Source of the DNA: Sulfurimonas sp. hsl 1-7
GTDB taxonomy: Bacteria > Campylobacterota > Campylobacteria > Campylobacterales > Sulfurimonadaceae
Reading direction: 5' to 3'
Assembly: GCF_030577135.1 (NCBI RefSeq)
Contig: NZ_JAUIRR010000003.1
Location: 186,888-250,887 of the forward strand
DNA: 64,000 nt
In this document: in pieces, positions 41,916 through 51,046 of the stretch
Position numbering within the stretch: the first letter of the stretch is position 1
How the letters are laid out: every line of letters starts with the position of its first letter
Made by a program: the position numbers and the translations under genes
The notes under the pieces: generated by a model
The model's input: only the letters and a program-made list of their open reading frames with translations
Databases searched by the model: none
Told to the model about the DNA's origin: nothing

Positions 41916-42598
41916 TACAAAACGCACACAACGCTTATAATGCAAAAGATTATGAAACGGCATTTAAACTATATAGTGATTTAGCAGAACAAGGCGATCC
42001 AAACGCACAGGCATCACTCGGGTATATGTACCAGATGGGACAAGGTTGTGAACAAAACGATGCAAAAGCACTTGAGTATTACACAAAAGCGGCTGATGCA
42101 AAACAACCTTATGGACTTTTTAACCTCGGTATTTTGTATGCAAACGGTTTAGGCGGTGTTGAGCACGACCAATTCAAAGCACACGAGCTTTTCATGGAAG
42201 CTGCTATTCGTGAAGTTCCACAGGCGCAATACGAAACGGCACTTATGTTAGAGCGTGGTCTTGGATGTGTTCAGAACTATTCAGAAGCGGCTTTTTGGTA
42301 TGAAGAAGCGGCAAAACGCGGACATCTAGAAGCTTTTAACAATCTTGGCTCACTCTACAAAGACGGTCAGGGTGTTGCGCAAGACGATGCAAGATGTTTC
42401 ATCTGTTTCTCACGCGCTGCTGAGGGTGGTTTAGCACAAGGGCTTTACAACTTAGGTCTGTTATACGATCAAGGGATCGGGTGTGAACAAGATCACGATA
42501 AAGCACTTGATTATTGCCGTAAAGCTGCTTACAAAGGGCATGAACGTGCAAAAGAGATCATTAAAGGTCTTCAAGAAGACGGAAAGATAGTCTTTTAG
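41912..42598 (+). CDS. Sel1-repeat (TPR-like) protein
   Basis: 228 residues made of about six Sel1-like repeats of 36 residues, each with A-x-x-x-L-G-x-x-Y/L-x-x-G-x-G-V/C-x-x-D: for example AQASLGYMYQMGQGCEQND and AFNNLGSLYKDGQGVAQDD. No signal peptide, so cytoplasmic, unlike the secreted Hcp beta-lactamase-like Sel1 proteins of Helicobacter. These solenoids act as protein-binding scaffolds. The partner may be the 68-residue protein with which it is coupled. A conserved-loop hairpin follows before ribE. Confidence 0.9.
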   Translation: MIQNAHNAYNAKDYETAFKLYSDLAEQGDPNAQASLGYMYQMGQGCEQNDAKALEYYTKAADAKQPYGLFNLGILYANGLGGVEHDQFKAHELFMEAAIREVPQAQYETALMLERGLGCVQNYSEAAFWYEEAAKRGHLEAFNNLGSLYKDGQGVAQDDARCFICFSRAAEGGLAQGLYNLGLLYDQGIGCEQDHDKALDYCRKAAYKGHERAKEIIKGLQEDGKIVF

Positions 42599-42603
42599 GG
42601 TTC

Positions 42604-42676
42604 GGTTTTTTAACAACTTTTTTCAAGGTCAAATCCTCCCTTCGGTCTGAGCCTTTCAAAAAGTTGCCAAAAAATC
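42604..42676 (+). other. intergenic hairpin with conserved 23-nt loop (copy 2)
   Basis: Three stem blocks, 42604-42611/42669-42676, 42614-42622/42658-42666 and 42625-42628/42652-42655, separated by two 2x2 internal loops, carry a 23-nt loop at 42629-42651. The loop differs from that of the element at 9262-9332 only at positions 1 and 12. Here it reads in the plus direction, the same as the flanking Sel1 and ribE genes. The stem has no similarity to the first copy. Function unknown. Confidence 0.7.
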
Positions 42677-42715
42677 TAAAAGCCTCTTTAGGGGCAAGTA
42701 AAAAAAAGGGAAAGT

Positions 42716-43333
42716 ATGTTCACAGGTCTAATCAGAGAAGTTGCAACTGTTAAAAGTTTTGTAGGAAGCAAGCTGTGCATCCGTGCAAAACACAAAGCCG
42801 GACTTGGTGATTCTATTGCGATCAATGGGGCTTGTTTAACGGTAGTTGAAACTTCTCATGACGGCTTTTGTGTAGAACTAAGCCCGGAGAGCCAAAAACT
42901 TCTAGCAATCGAAAACTACAAAAACGAAGTACATATAGAACCTGCAATGGCGATGGGTGATCGTTTTGAAGGGCACATTGTTCAAGGGCATGTCGATACG
43001 ATCGGAGAAGTTTCTGAAGTAAAAGACAATGGAAACTCTTACGATGTTTTCATCAAACTCGACAAAAAGTTCATCCCCTACATCGTTCCAAAAGGCTCGA
43101 TCACGATCGATGGTGTAAGCCTTACGATCAATGAAGTTTTCGCTGATTCATTTCGTCTGACTATCATTCCACATACGATGAAAGAGACACTCTTTAAAAA
43201 CTATAAAAAAGGCTCACGTGTAAATGTTGAGACCGATATGTTTGCACGCTATATAGCCCACATCATGAAACACCAAACCTCAGCTCACGATCTTACTTGG
43301 GATAAGGTTGATTCCATAACTGCACTTTACTAG
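42716..43333 (+). CDS. ribE: riboflavin synthase alpha subunit
   Basis: 205 residues. Two tandem lumazine-binding repeats, starting MFTGLIREVATV and near residue 98 (FEGHIVQGHVDTIGEV), each with an NGACLTV- or DGVSLTINE-type loop that holds the substrate. It converts two 6,7-dimethyl-8-ribityllumazines to riboflavin. The 117-bp gap upstream has no FMN riboswitch but holds the conserved-loop hairpin and a further weak stem. AAGGGAAAG is the ribosome-binding site. recQ begins directly after the stop. Confidence 0.95.
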   Translation: MFTGLIREVATVKSFVGSKLCIRAKHKAGLGDSIAINGACLTVVETSHDGFCVELSPESQKLLAIENYKNEVHIEPAMAMGDRFEGHIVQGHVDTIGEVSEVKDNGNSYDVFIKLDKKFIPYIVPKGSITIDGVSLTINEVFADSFRLTIIPHTMKETLFKNYKKGSRVNVETDMFARYIAHIMKHQTSAHDLTWDKVDSITALY

Positions 43334-45106
43334 ATGAAGCAACAGGTTTTAAAAGAGTTCTTTGGGCATAACAGCTTTAGAGAACTGCAAGAGGAAGGCG
43401 TAGATGCCATTCTAAATGGTCGCGATCTCCTTATGATCCTTCCAACAGGCGGGGGAAAAAGTTTAGTCTATCAACTCCCAACTATGATGATGAACGGTGT
43501 AACAATTGTTATATCGCCTCTGATCGCACTTATGCAAGATCAGGTCGCTTCACTTCATGCACAAGATATCCCCGCAGCTATGTTTTCATCGGCTCAAAAT
43601 TTTGAAGAGATTGAAGAGACTATTCGCGATCTCTATGCCAATAAGTTAAAGTTTTTATATCTTTCACCCGAGAGACTGAACAATCCGCACACTTTAGAGA
43701 TTCTTCGAAATATCAACATCAACTTTTTCGTGATCGATGAAGCGCATTGTATCTCACAGTGGGGACATGAATTTCGTGATGATTACCGCTCTTTAGGACA
43801 GTTAAAAAACAACTTTCCCTCCACTACCATTGCGGCTTTTACAGCTACCTCAACCAACCATGTAACAGAGGATATTTTAAGAGAACTGCAACTTAAAAAT
43901 CCGCTGCTGCTCAAAGGGAAGATCTTTCGTAAAAACCTTTTTATCTCGGCTCAGCGACGGATCTCAAACGGACAGGCTCAGCTAAAAAACTTTCTGCTGA
44001 ATCATGAGAATGAATCGGGAATCATCTATGTAAGTTCCAGAAAAAAAGCGGAAGATCTAAGCAGCCAGCTCAATCAGGCCGGATATAAAACACTCCCTTA
44101 CCATGCAGGACTTCCGCAACATATACGGGAGCAGAACTTTAAACTCTTTGTCAATGATCGTGTCAATATTATGGTGGCGACTATTGCATTTGGAATGGGG
44201 ATCGATAAAGCCGACATTCGCTTTGTAGTGCATATGAGTCTGCCGAAATCTCTGGAGAACTACTACCAGGAGATAGGACGTGCAGGACGTGATGGGGAAA
44301 ACTCGGAAGTATTACTGCTGTTTAATGCCGGTGACATTATGCAACATAAACGCTATCTTGATGAGATAACCGATGAGAGATATAAAGAACACCTCGGCGA
44401 AAAGATAGATACTATCTACAAGTACGCAACGAGTGAGCTTTGTTTCCATCAACAACTCGCCTCTTACTTTGAAGACTCGATCGAGGAGTGCGGCGATCGC
44501 TGTGAAAACTGTTTGAGTGATGATGAAAGCCGAGACATAACAAAAGAGGCACAGATGCTTCTTAGCTGTATCTACAAAACCGAGCAGACATTTGGAAAAA
44601 ACTACATCATCGATGTACTTCGCGGTTCAACAGAGCAGAAGCTTTTAGCCAATAAAGCTGATAAACTCTCGGTTTACGGCATCGGCTCACAACTCAGCAA
44701 AAAAGAGTGGTTTGTGATCGTGGAGCGCCTTTTAGAGCTTGGTATTATCACCCTTGGGGAGTTTCAATCACTTAAACTGACAAATGTAGCCGTCAATGTA
44801 TTAAAGTCGCTTCAACTCGTAACAATCAAAGCCTCACGACTCAATGTACTTGAGAAACAAAAAGCGAAGAAGATTGAAGAGGAGTTTGACTACGATCGGG
44901 AATTGTTTGAAAAACTTCGAGACAAAAGAAAAGAGTTGGCTGATGAACTTGATGTCCCTGCATATATCATCTTCAGTGACAAAACACTAAAACATCTGGC
45001 AAACGAGATGCCTACAAATAAAGAGGAGATGCTTGAAGTAAACGGAATCGGGCTGAAAAAATACACCCAATACGGAGAAGAGTTCTTAGAGGTGATTAAC
45101 TCCTAA
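43334..45106 (+). CDS. recQ: ATP-dependent DNA helicase RecQ
   Basis: 590 residues. Helicase core with LPTGGGKSLVYQLP (Walker A), VIDEAHCISQWGHEFR (DEAH plus aromatic-rich loop) and QEIGRAGRDG (motif VI). The zinc site is built by Cys residues in ELCFHQQ and ECGDRCENC. A winged-helix RQC region and an HRDC domain (KHLANEMPTNKEEMLEVNGIG) complete the E. coli-like order. RecQ unwinds recombination and fork intermediates. It starts one base after the ribE stop and lacks its own ribosome-binding site. It overlaps the convergent 45103 gene by 4 bp. Confidence 0.95.
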   Translation: MKQQVLKEFFGHNSFRELQEEGVDAILNGRDLLMILPTGGGKSLVYQLPTMMMNGVTIVISPLIALMQDQVASLHAQDIPAAMFSSAQNFEEIEETIRDLYANKLKFLYLSPERLNNPHTLEILRNININFFVIDEAHCISQWGHEFRDDYRSLGQLKNNFPSTTIAAFTATSTNHVTEDILRELQLKNPLLLKGKIFRKNLFISAQRRISNGQAQLKNFLLNHENESGIIYVSSRKKAEDLSSQLNQAGYKTLPYHAGLPQHIREQNFKLFVNDRVNIMVATIAFGMGIDKADIRFVVHMSLPKSLENYYQEIGRAGRDGENSEVLLLFNAGDIMQHKRYLDEITDERYKEHLGEKIDTIYKYATSELCFHQQLASYFEDSIEECGDRCENCLSDDESRDITKEAQMLLSCIYKTEQTFGKNYIIDVLRGSTEQKLLANKADKLSVYGIGSQLSKKEWFVIVERLLELGIITLGEFQSLKLTNVAVNVLKSLQLVTIKASRLNVLEKQKAKKIEEEFDYDRELFEKLRDKRKELADELDVPAYIIFSDKTLKHLANEMPTNKEEMLEVNGIGLKKYTQYGEEFLEVINS

Positions 45107-46005
45107 AAATCTACACTAAAGCCAATACCAATATTGTACGCTTCCAAAGCCTCAGATTGGGAAGAACTTATCTCTATAAAAAACCTTTCAATATATTTTA
45201 GATGCTCCGGCACATACAAATAGAGTGCACTACTCATACTTGTATAGCGATTTACCGCCGTAGTATTTGCTACCGTACCAAATAAAAAGTGTTCATGGAT
45301 ACGCCCTTCAAGTGTAAAATAGTTTGTACCTAAATTAACAAGCCTCGGTGTTTCAAAACCTGTAGAGATGCTTATCACCGAAGACTCACTCCTAAAGTCA
45401 CTCAATTGATCAAAAGAGAAGTCTGTTTTCGTCTCATACAACCTATACTGTAGATCTGCATAAATTTTAAAATCATTTACAATGCGGAAATAATCGAGAG
45501 TTGATTTAAACTTATACGTTATATGGTTATTGAAGTTATTATCAAGCAGATTCTTTACTGTTTGCTCGGCATCTATCTGGCCAATTTTTATTCCTGTACG
45601 AGACCATAATACTTCAAAACCAAAGGTACTGCTCAACCCCTCTTTGTAAGTATATCTTACGCCTCCGCCAATACCGCCTATATAGGTCTCTATACTTGTA
45701 TCTTTAGCTATCTCCGTTGTGATAGGTTCTACAGTATGTTCACTTACATATGCCCGACTAAAACTAAGATCCCCATTTATAAAATAGTTCCAGTTTGTAT
45801 TTGATGGGAAATGGTATTTTAAAGGTAGATGATAGGTATGTAGGGAGATCCCTTTTTTGTTAAAGTGGTATATTCCCGAGTTAAGTCCCTCTTGTGAAGA
45901 GAAGATTAAAATGGAGTTGATATTAGCTTTACTTACATCTTGTACTTCTATCTCTGCACTAAACGATAAAGTAACAAGTAAGAAAAAAGCTAAAAAAGAT
46001 TTCAT
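45103..46005 (-). CDS. outer-membrane beta-barrel protein, unknown function
   Basis: 300 residues. Signal peptide 1-17 (FLAFFLLVTLSFSA). The rest is a run of amphipathic strands with aromatic girdles and ends in YNIGIGFSVDF, with the terminal Phe expected for outer-membrane insertion. Segments YFIEISSSQS and FTLEGRIHEH are strand-like. No plug or OmpA domain. The gene follows mnmD with no gap and has no ribosome-binding site of its own. Function not known; a channel or adhesin are both possible. Confidence 0.75.
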   Translation of the reverse strand: MKSFLAFFLLVTLSFSAEIEVQDVSKANINSILIFSSQEGLNSGIYHFNKKGISLHTYHLPLKYHFPSNTNWNYFINGDLSFSRAYVSEHTVEPITTEIAKDTSIETYIGGIGGGVRYTYKEGLSSTFGFEVLWSRTGIKIGQIDAEQTVKNLLDNNFNNHITYKFKSTLDYFRIVNDFKIYADLQYRLYETKTDFSFDQLSDFRSESSVISISTGFETPRLVNLGTNYFTLEGRIHEHFLFGTVANTTAVNRYTSMSSALYLYVPEHLKYIERFFIEISSSQSEALEAYNIGIGFSVDF

Positions 46006-46758
46006 CTAGTCTCTTAAAGGTTCAACATCCGGGTTGCATTTAATTTTATGTTCCATATCCACTTTCTCATACCCTCTGAGCTCGGATAGAGAGGCAAGTG
46101 TTGCATCCCTAAAATCTTCACCGCTGTTTATATAGATATTAAAACCGTTTCTGTAAAGAGCTAAACGTGTTTTTAAAGCCATTGAATAGGTAGTTAAAAC
46201 CCCATCTTTCTTCATCGCTTTTGCAATATCTGCAAAATACTCCTGTGTCCAAAGAAAAGGGTTTGTTGATGGACTAAAAGCATCTTGGTACACTATGTCA
46301 AATCTGTTTTCAAATTTTTTCACATACTCTCTGGCATCTCCTAAAAACACCTCTATACAAAAGTTTTCATCTTCATACTTTCCGGTTTCACTTAACTTGA
46401 CAATGATCTCTTTAAAAGGCTCAAACTCTTCCGGATAGGTAAAGTTTTTCAAAGAGTGTACAAGCTCTTTATCTAACTCGGGAGAATAGATAAAAAGTTT
46501 TGATTCTAAATTGTTTTGTTGATGGTATAAAAGTGTTACCAAAGTGTTGAATCCAAGCCCGAAACAGATATCTAAGATATGGAGTTCTTTTTTCTCTTTT
46601 AAAAGCTCAAAAGCGGGAATAATATGCTTTTTAAAACTCTCTTTGAGTGCTCCGTCTTTAGTAGAGTGATAGTGTTCATCATACTCTTTAGAATATGCCG
46701 TATAACTTCCATCCTCACTTAAAACTAATTGATGATTGTCATCATTAAATATACCCAT
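46006..46758 (-). CDS. mnmD: MnmD-like tRNA (mnm5U34) methyltransferase
   Basis: 250 residues. SAM-dependent Rossmann methyltransferase of the MnmC N-domain family (DUF752): HILDICFGLGFNTLVTLLY is the SAM loop, FLGDAREYV follows, and VYQDAFSPSTNPFLWTQEYF is the family hallmark. YSMALKTRLALYRNGF near the end is conserved. E. coli fuses this to an FAD domain; a free-standing form completes the tRNA wobble uridine started by MnmEG (mnmG is at 39690). TAGGAA precedes the ATG. The adjacent barrel gene is unrelated in function. Confidence 0.87.
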   Translation of the reverse strand: MGIFNDDNHQLVLSEDGSYTAYSKEYDEHYHSTKDGALKESFKKHIIPAFELLKEKKELHILDICFGLGFNTLVTLLYHQQNNLESKLFIYSPELDKELVHSLKNFTYPEEFEPFKEIIVKLSETGKYEDENFCIEVFLGDAREYVKKFENRFDIVYQDAFSPSTNPFLWTQEYFADIAKAMKKDGVLTTYSMALKTRLALYRNGFNIYINSGEDFRDATLASLSELRGYEKVDMEHKIKCNPDVEPLRD

Positions 46759-46863
46759 TTCCTACCCATTCACAAAATTATTATCTATTGTTCTTTAATA
46801 TTAATAAAAAAATAAGATTAGTTTTTATAATATAGATTCATATCTTAACACAAAAGGGATAAA

Positions 46864-47106
46864 ATGATACGTTCATTTGTTTTAAATTCAGGGGAGCTTC
46901 TTCTAAGTATTTTTTTCATATTACTTGCTACTATGATTCTTATTGGTGGCGTCAGTACAATGTTTACAACAAGTTTTTTTGCAGGGCTAGGGGTTATTAT
47001 TGGTGGAGGTGCATATCTTATTGTTATGTTTTACGTCATTTACTTATTTGTTGATATGAGACATTCCCTTAAAGAGCTTGTCAAACAACAGCAAATCGAA
47101 GAATAA
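46864..47106 (+). CDS. small two-helix membrane protein
   Basis: 80 residues. Two membrane helices (about 10-33 and 37-60) with Gly-rich faces (MILIGGVSTMF, GLGVIIGGGAY) and a charged cytoplasmic tail DMRHSLKELVKQQQIEE. AAAAGGG precedes the ATG. No known domain. It is convergent with proB; the terminator between them is shared. Confidence 0.75.
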   Translation: MIRSFVLNSGELLLSIFFILLATMILIGGVSTMFTTSFFAGLGVIIGGGAYLIVMFYVIYLFVDMRHSLKELVKQQQIEE

Positions 47107-47113
47107 CTTCTAT

Positions 47114-47139
47114 AACTCTATTTCTTTTGAAATAGAGTT
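47114..47139. terminator. hairpin overlapping the proB 3' end
   Basis: AACTCTATTTC and GAAATAGAGTT form an exact 11-bp stem with a TTTT loop. The proB stop and its last codons (encoding LFQKK) lie in it, so coding and terminator functions are combined. It lies behind the convergent 46864 gene as well. No strong T-run follows on either strand. Confidence 0.55.
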
Positions 47140-47879
47140 CCGCTTTCATACTCATTATTAAATAGAAAATCTCTCGCTGCACTAAGATCAAATCCGCTAC
47201 ATAAAAACATACTGCGACCTTTATCCATAATATATTTTGCCGCTTTTAATTTTGTTACAATACCGCCTGTTGCGAATTCGTTATTTGGAGAGTGTTCTTG
47301 TTCAAGATCCGAGTCATTGATCTCATTCACCTCTTTTAAAATTTTTGCATCCGGATTTGTTTTTGGATTTGCATCATAATAGCCTTGAATATCACTAAGG
47401 ATAATGAGTGCATCTGCGTTTGTATAGTGTGCAACATGTGCTGAAAGTTGATCATTGTCTCCAAAAAGCTGGTCTGGAATAGTTGAAATATCGTTTTCAT
47501 TTACAATCGGTAATATCCCGTTGCGTAATGCACTGTCTATAATATCTTGAAAAATCTTTGTATGTACTCGAGAGTCAAAATCCTCTTCCGTTAAAAGTAT
47601 CTGTGCAATATCGACATTGAAAATATCAAACTTATTTTTATAACTATGCATAAGTATAGGTTGCCCTACCGATGCCAATACTCTTTTACTTACTGCTTTT
47701 TTTCTATCAAGTTTAAGTGCCGTATATCCAGAAGCGACTGCACCCGAAGTAACCAAGATAACTTCATACTCTTTTCTCGCTTCTGCGATCAAAGCTACAA
47801 GGTTTAACATCCTCTCTTTTGCTACTTCATCTCTATTCGTTAAAACACTACTTCCAACTTTAAATACTATCCGTTTCAA
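47118..47879 (-). CDS. proB: glutamate 5-kinase
   Basis: 253 residues from TTG 47879. An alternative TTG two codons earlier touches the GGAAAGGA ribosome-binding site, whereas 47879 is 6 nt away and gives the typical KRIVFKVGSSVL start. Amino-acid-kinase fold: GSSVL, VTSGAVASG, IPIVNENDISTIPDQLFGDNDQLSAHVA, and GGIVTKLKAAKYIM. It makes glutamyl-5-phosphate, the first step to proline. The C-terminal PUA domain of E. coli ProB is absent, which is the short form. The proline-feedback site in the kinase domain can still be present. Confidence 0.93.
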   Translation of the reverse strand: MKRIVFKVGSSVLTNRDEVAKERMLNLVALIAEARKEYEVILVTSGAVASGYTALKLDRKKAVSKRVLASVGQPILMHSYKNKFDIFNVDIAQILLTEEDFDSRVHTKIFQDIIDSALRNGILPIVNENDISTIPDQLFGDNDQLSAHVAHYTNADALIILSDIQGYYDANPKTNPDAKILKEVNEINDSDLEQEHSPNNEFATGGIVTKLKAAKYIMDKGRSMFLCSGFDLSAARDFLFNNEYESGTLFQKK

Positions 47880-47939
47880 ATACAATCCTTTCCAAAATTT
47901 CCTTCAATATAACATATGAAGCTTAGTGTGAAGTAAAGT

Positions 47940-48620
47940 TTACCATTTGTATTTGAGCATCACCTGGAACACATTTGATGTAATATCCGGGTCTTGCGTA
48001 TAATAATGCCACTCCACACCGGCTGAGAGATTATCGCCAAAAGGGTGAAGGAACTGATTCTGACTCAATAAGTTTTTCTCTGTGTAGTCGGTAAAGCCAT
48101 TGATATAAAAGAGTTCGAAAAAACTTTTTGTCTGATACGACAGTGTCACCTGATACACATTATCTCCGTGTACTTGATCTTTTTGGTAAAGATTTGCATT
48201 GAAAAAATCAAATCCGTAAACATCTAAAGCTGTTCCGATACCGTATAGGTAAGCTTTATAATCATGAAAGTCCGTGTTGTATTGAAATGCGGCAAACACT
48301 TTCTTTACAAATAAAAAGCTCAAATCCGATGAAGTAAGTGCACCTAAGTCTAACCTTGGTGACAACTCTCCATACTCACTTGTTTTATCATCATGGTATT
48401 TAAATCTGTCATCGGCAATACAGTAGTCCAAAAACGCATAAACATCCCCATATTCAAATGCACTGTAATGCTCCAATGTAATTGTTGTCTTACCACCGTT
48501 TTTTGTATCAAAAACATAACTGTTGCCATTAAAAGTTCCATACATTAACTGTACGTTTGATGTGGAGAAACCAAAAAGCTGAAGAGAGAAAATGAGAATG
48601 AAGAGTATATGTTTTTTCAT
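47940..48620 (-). CDS. Tsx/OmpK-like outer-membrane channel
   Basis: 226 residues. Signal peptide 1-17 (ILFILIFSLQLFG). The start of the mature chain, VQLMYGTFNG, followed by ITLEHYSAFEYGDVYAFLDYC, and the C-terminal FQVMLKYKW (terminal Trp) fit the Tsx/OmpK nucleoside-channel and DUF5020 group with twelve strands. E. coli Tsx transports nucleosides. AAGGTG lies before the ATG. It is transcribed from its own leader between proB and the large GGDEF gene on the same strand. Confidence 0.7.
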   Translation of the reverse strand: MKKHILFILIFSLQLFGFSTSNVQLMYGTFNGNSYVFDTKNGGKTTITLEHYSAFEYGDVYAFLDYCIADDRFKYHDDKTSEYGELSPRLDLGALTSSDLSFLFVKKVFAAFQYNTDFHDYKAYLYGIGTALDVYGFDFFNANLYQKDQVHGDNVYQVTLSYQTKSFFELFYINGFTDYTEKNLLSQNQFLHPFGDNLSAGVEWHYYTQDPDITSNVFQVMLKYKW

Positions 48621-48657
48621 TGTACACCTTAAAAAGAGAGATTTCTATATATAATCA

Positions 48658-50991
48658 TTATAACACAACCTTGTTTCTACCGTTTTCTTTAGCAAAATAC
48701 AACTTCTCATCAGCTTTTTTAATAGTCTCTAAAATATCTTTTCCTTCATCATACATTTGACAACCGAAACTACAAGTAACTGAACCAACTTTATTAAAGT
48801 TATACTCCTCAATCACAACTCTTAAATGTTCCGCTATCTGAGCTAGTGACTCTTCATGTTCTACAGCACTAATTACTATAAACTCTTCACCACCCCATCT
48901 TATAACTTTATCATCCATTCTTGTATGTTTTTTTACAAGCATTGCAACTGTTTGCAGAACTTCATCTCCGGCATCATGACCGTAAGTATCATTTACATTT
49001 TTAAAGTGGTCTATATCGAAAAAGATTATTCCCGTTTTGAATTCATGTTTTTTATTCACTTGTAAAATATTTTCTATATTTTTATTGAAATAGATTCTGT
49101 TATAAAGCTGCGTCAATTCATCGATATTTGCTTCTTTTTTGAGTTCGAGTTTTTCTACCATACTGTCTGTGATATCGATGAAATTTACAATATATTCGTT
49201 CTCACCGAAATTGTTTATGGAAACAGCAAAGGCGTGCGGTTCAACACTGTAGTTCAACATGGATACAACCCTTTGTCGTCCGCTAAGATTTAAAAGACTT
49301 TCAATCCAGTTCTCTTCATCCTCTTTCACCTTACCTAAATGAAAGAAGCTGTCTTGTTCTATAAATCTGTCACATATACAATTATATTTTTTGAGGAAAT
49401 CCTCCATTTTCTCATAGCCGAAAAACTCTAAAAATGTTTTATTTGCAAACTTAAGCTCTTTACTGTCAGTCAATATTACTATCGAGTTTTGCGTATCAAT
49501 AACATCCTGAAGTTTATGCTGCATCTCTTGCTGAGCATCAACCATCTGCGTAATATCGGATATATACCCTATAAAGTACTCAATATTGCCTTGTTCATCT
49601 TTTTTTACCACTGTATAATCTACTACCCACTTTACTTCACCAGATTTTGTCACTATACGATACGGTTCATGTGTAAAAAAATCAAGCTTCTTTTGTTCTG
49701 CACTCTCAACTTCTTGAGCGACCCTGTTGTAATCATCTTTATAAATACAGTCCAAATATGTCACTCTCTTAGTAAAGAAATCTTTTTGTGTATATCCAAG
49801 CATTTGTTCAATATTTTTAGATACATAGGCGACACTCCACTCCTCATCATTACACCATTTAAACAAGGTAGAATCACCGATGTCAAATAACGACAATAAA
49901 TCTCTTTGTTCATCTACTAAATTTTCTATCTTGTCCTGATGTTCTGAAATAGACTCTTGTGCTTTCATATCTCTTATTTTTAATCTAGTTAAAATAAAAG
50001 AGATAAAAACTTCTATCAATACAAGAGGTATGAGGAAAATAAGGTTTAATTTAAATATATTGCACAGTTCATCACACATCCCTTCATATGTATGATATGC
50101 GATCAAGTACCACTTTCTATCACTTGCTATCGATCTTTTTGGGCTGATTACACTTACCGGATCGTATGTGAGATAATGCGCATATTTATTATCAAATTCC
50201 AATACGCTTTTTTCACCTTGTAAGATCTGATTCCATGCAGTTTTATAATCATCTGAAAATCTGTTTTCGCCCTTATGAAACATAAATCCAAACTCTTTAT
50301 TTGAATCAAGTCCAATCAAATAGTATCCATCTTTGTTTAGCAATATATTGTTTAGATGTTCATCTGACTTTTTAATATCCTCCAAAAGGTTTTTTGCACA
50401 ATAGTTTACAACTATATACCCTTTTTTCATCCCATTTACAAAAACCGGTTCAGCAAATCGGATCATCGGTCTATATGGCACTTCAACCTGACCATATTCA
50501 ATATTTAAATCTAATGGTGAAACATAGATCTCATCCTTTTGTAACTTTGTCGCTTCGATATAATAATATCTTGAACTTTTATCTTGCAGATCTTTTTTTC
50601 TAACAACTTGATTGTTGATTCTGTCAACCCGGACTAACTCTTTTCCTTCTAAATCTAAGTATCTCACCTGTTGGTAGTGCTGATGATTTTTTGCAAACAG
50701 GAAAAAGTTAGTTTCTACCTTCTTAGTAAATTGAGGGTCGTCATTTTTTATTTTATTTTCTGCATACTCAACCATATAGTCAAGGTCCATCTCAATATGT
50801 GCAAGCATAGCTGTAATATTTTTTGATTTTTGTTTTAAAACCGTATCAAGTAGATTGTCTGTTTCACGAACGATTGAAAGATAAGAGTTGTAAAGAAAAA
50901 TTGAATATATAAAGAGTGAAATAGTGAGAATTGAACCCAAAATTTTAAAAAATAAGATGTAAGGATTTTTGGTGTTCTTGAAGAAGTTCAT
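48658..50991 (-). CDS. Cache-PAS-PAS-GGDEF diguanylate cyclase
   Basis: 777 residues. Membrane helix 13-33, a large periplasmic domain (about 35-310, LRxxDxxGKELVRVDR-type double Cache) and a second helix (about 314-335). Two PAS domains follow: about 378-485 (SVAYVSKNIEQMLGYTQKDF) and 500-610 (TFLEFFGYEKMEDF). The GGDEF domain (about 620-777) has RWGGEEF and the RMDD I-site five residues before it, so it is likely active and product-inhibited. ELTQLYNRIYFNKN starts that domain. It links an external signal to c-di-GMP. The ligand is unknown. Confidence 0.92.
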   Translation of the reverse strand: MNFFKNTKNPYILFFKILGSILTISLFIYSIFLYNSYLSIVRETDNLLDTVLKQKSKNITAMLAHIEMDLDYMVEYAENKIKNDDPQFTKKVETNFFLFAKNHQHYQQVRYLDLEGKELVRVDRINNQVVRKKDLQDKSSRYYYIEATKLQKDEIYVSPLDLNIEYGQVEVPYRPMIRFAEPVFVNGMKKGYIVVNYCAKNLLEDIKKSDEHLNNILLNKDGYYLIGLDSNKEFGFMFHKGENRFSDDYKTAWNQILQGEKSVLEFDNKYAHYLTYDPVSVISPKRSIASDRKWYLIAYHTYEGMCDELCNIFKLNLIFLIPLVLIEVFISFILTRLKIRDMKAQESISEHQDKIENLVDEQRDLLSLFDIGDSTLFKWCNDEEWSVAYVSKNIEQMLGYTQKDFFTKRVTYLDCIYKDDYNRVAQEVESAEQKKLDFFTHEPYRIVTKSGEVKWVVDYTVVKKDEQGNIEYFIGYISDITQMVDAQQEMQHKLQDVIDTQNSIVILTDSKELKFANKTFLEFFGYEKMEDFLKKYNCICDRFIEQDSFFHLGKVKEDEENWIESLLNLSGRQRVVSMLNYSVEPHAFAVSINNFGENEYIVNFIDITDSMVEKLELKKEANIDELTQLYNRIYFNKNIENILQVNKKHEFKTGIIFFDIDHFKNVNDTYGHDAGDEVLQTVAMLVKKHTRMDDKVIRWGGEEFIVISAVEHEESLAQIAEHLRVVIEEYNFNKVGSVTCSFGCQMYDEGKDILETIKKADEKLYFAKENGRNKVVL

Positions 50992-51046
50992 ATATTCTCT
51001 TTGTATTAATGTCTAACAATTCTATCATATATAAAATTAAAAAATT

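Noticed and set aside
42599-42715. FMN riboswitch before ribE
   Set aside because: The conserved blocks of the RFN element are absent; only the conserved-loop hairpin and a weak stem are present.
49489-49890. 133-residue plus-strand ORF inside the Cache-PAS-GGDEF gene
   Set aside because: Antisense of PAS-domain coding sequence; no start signals.
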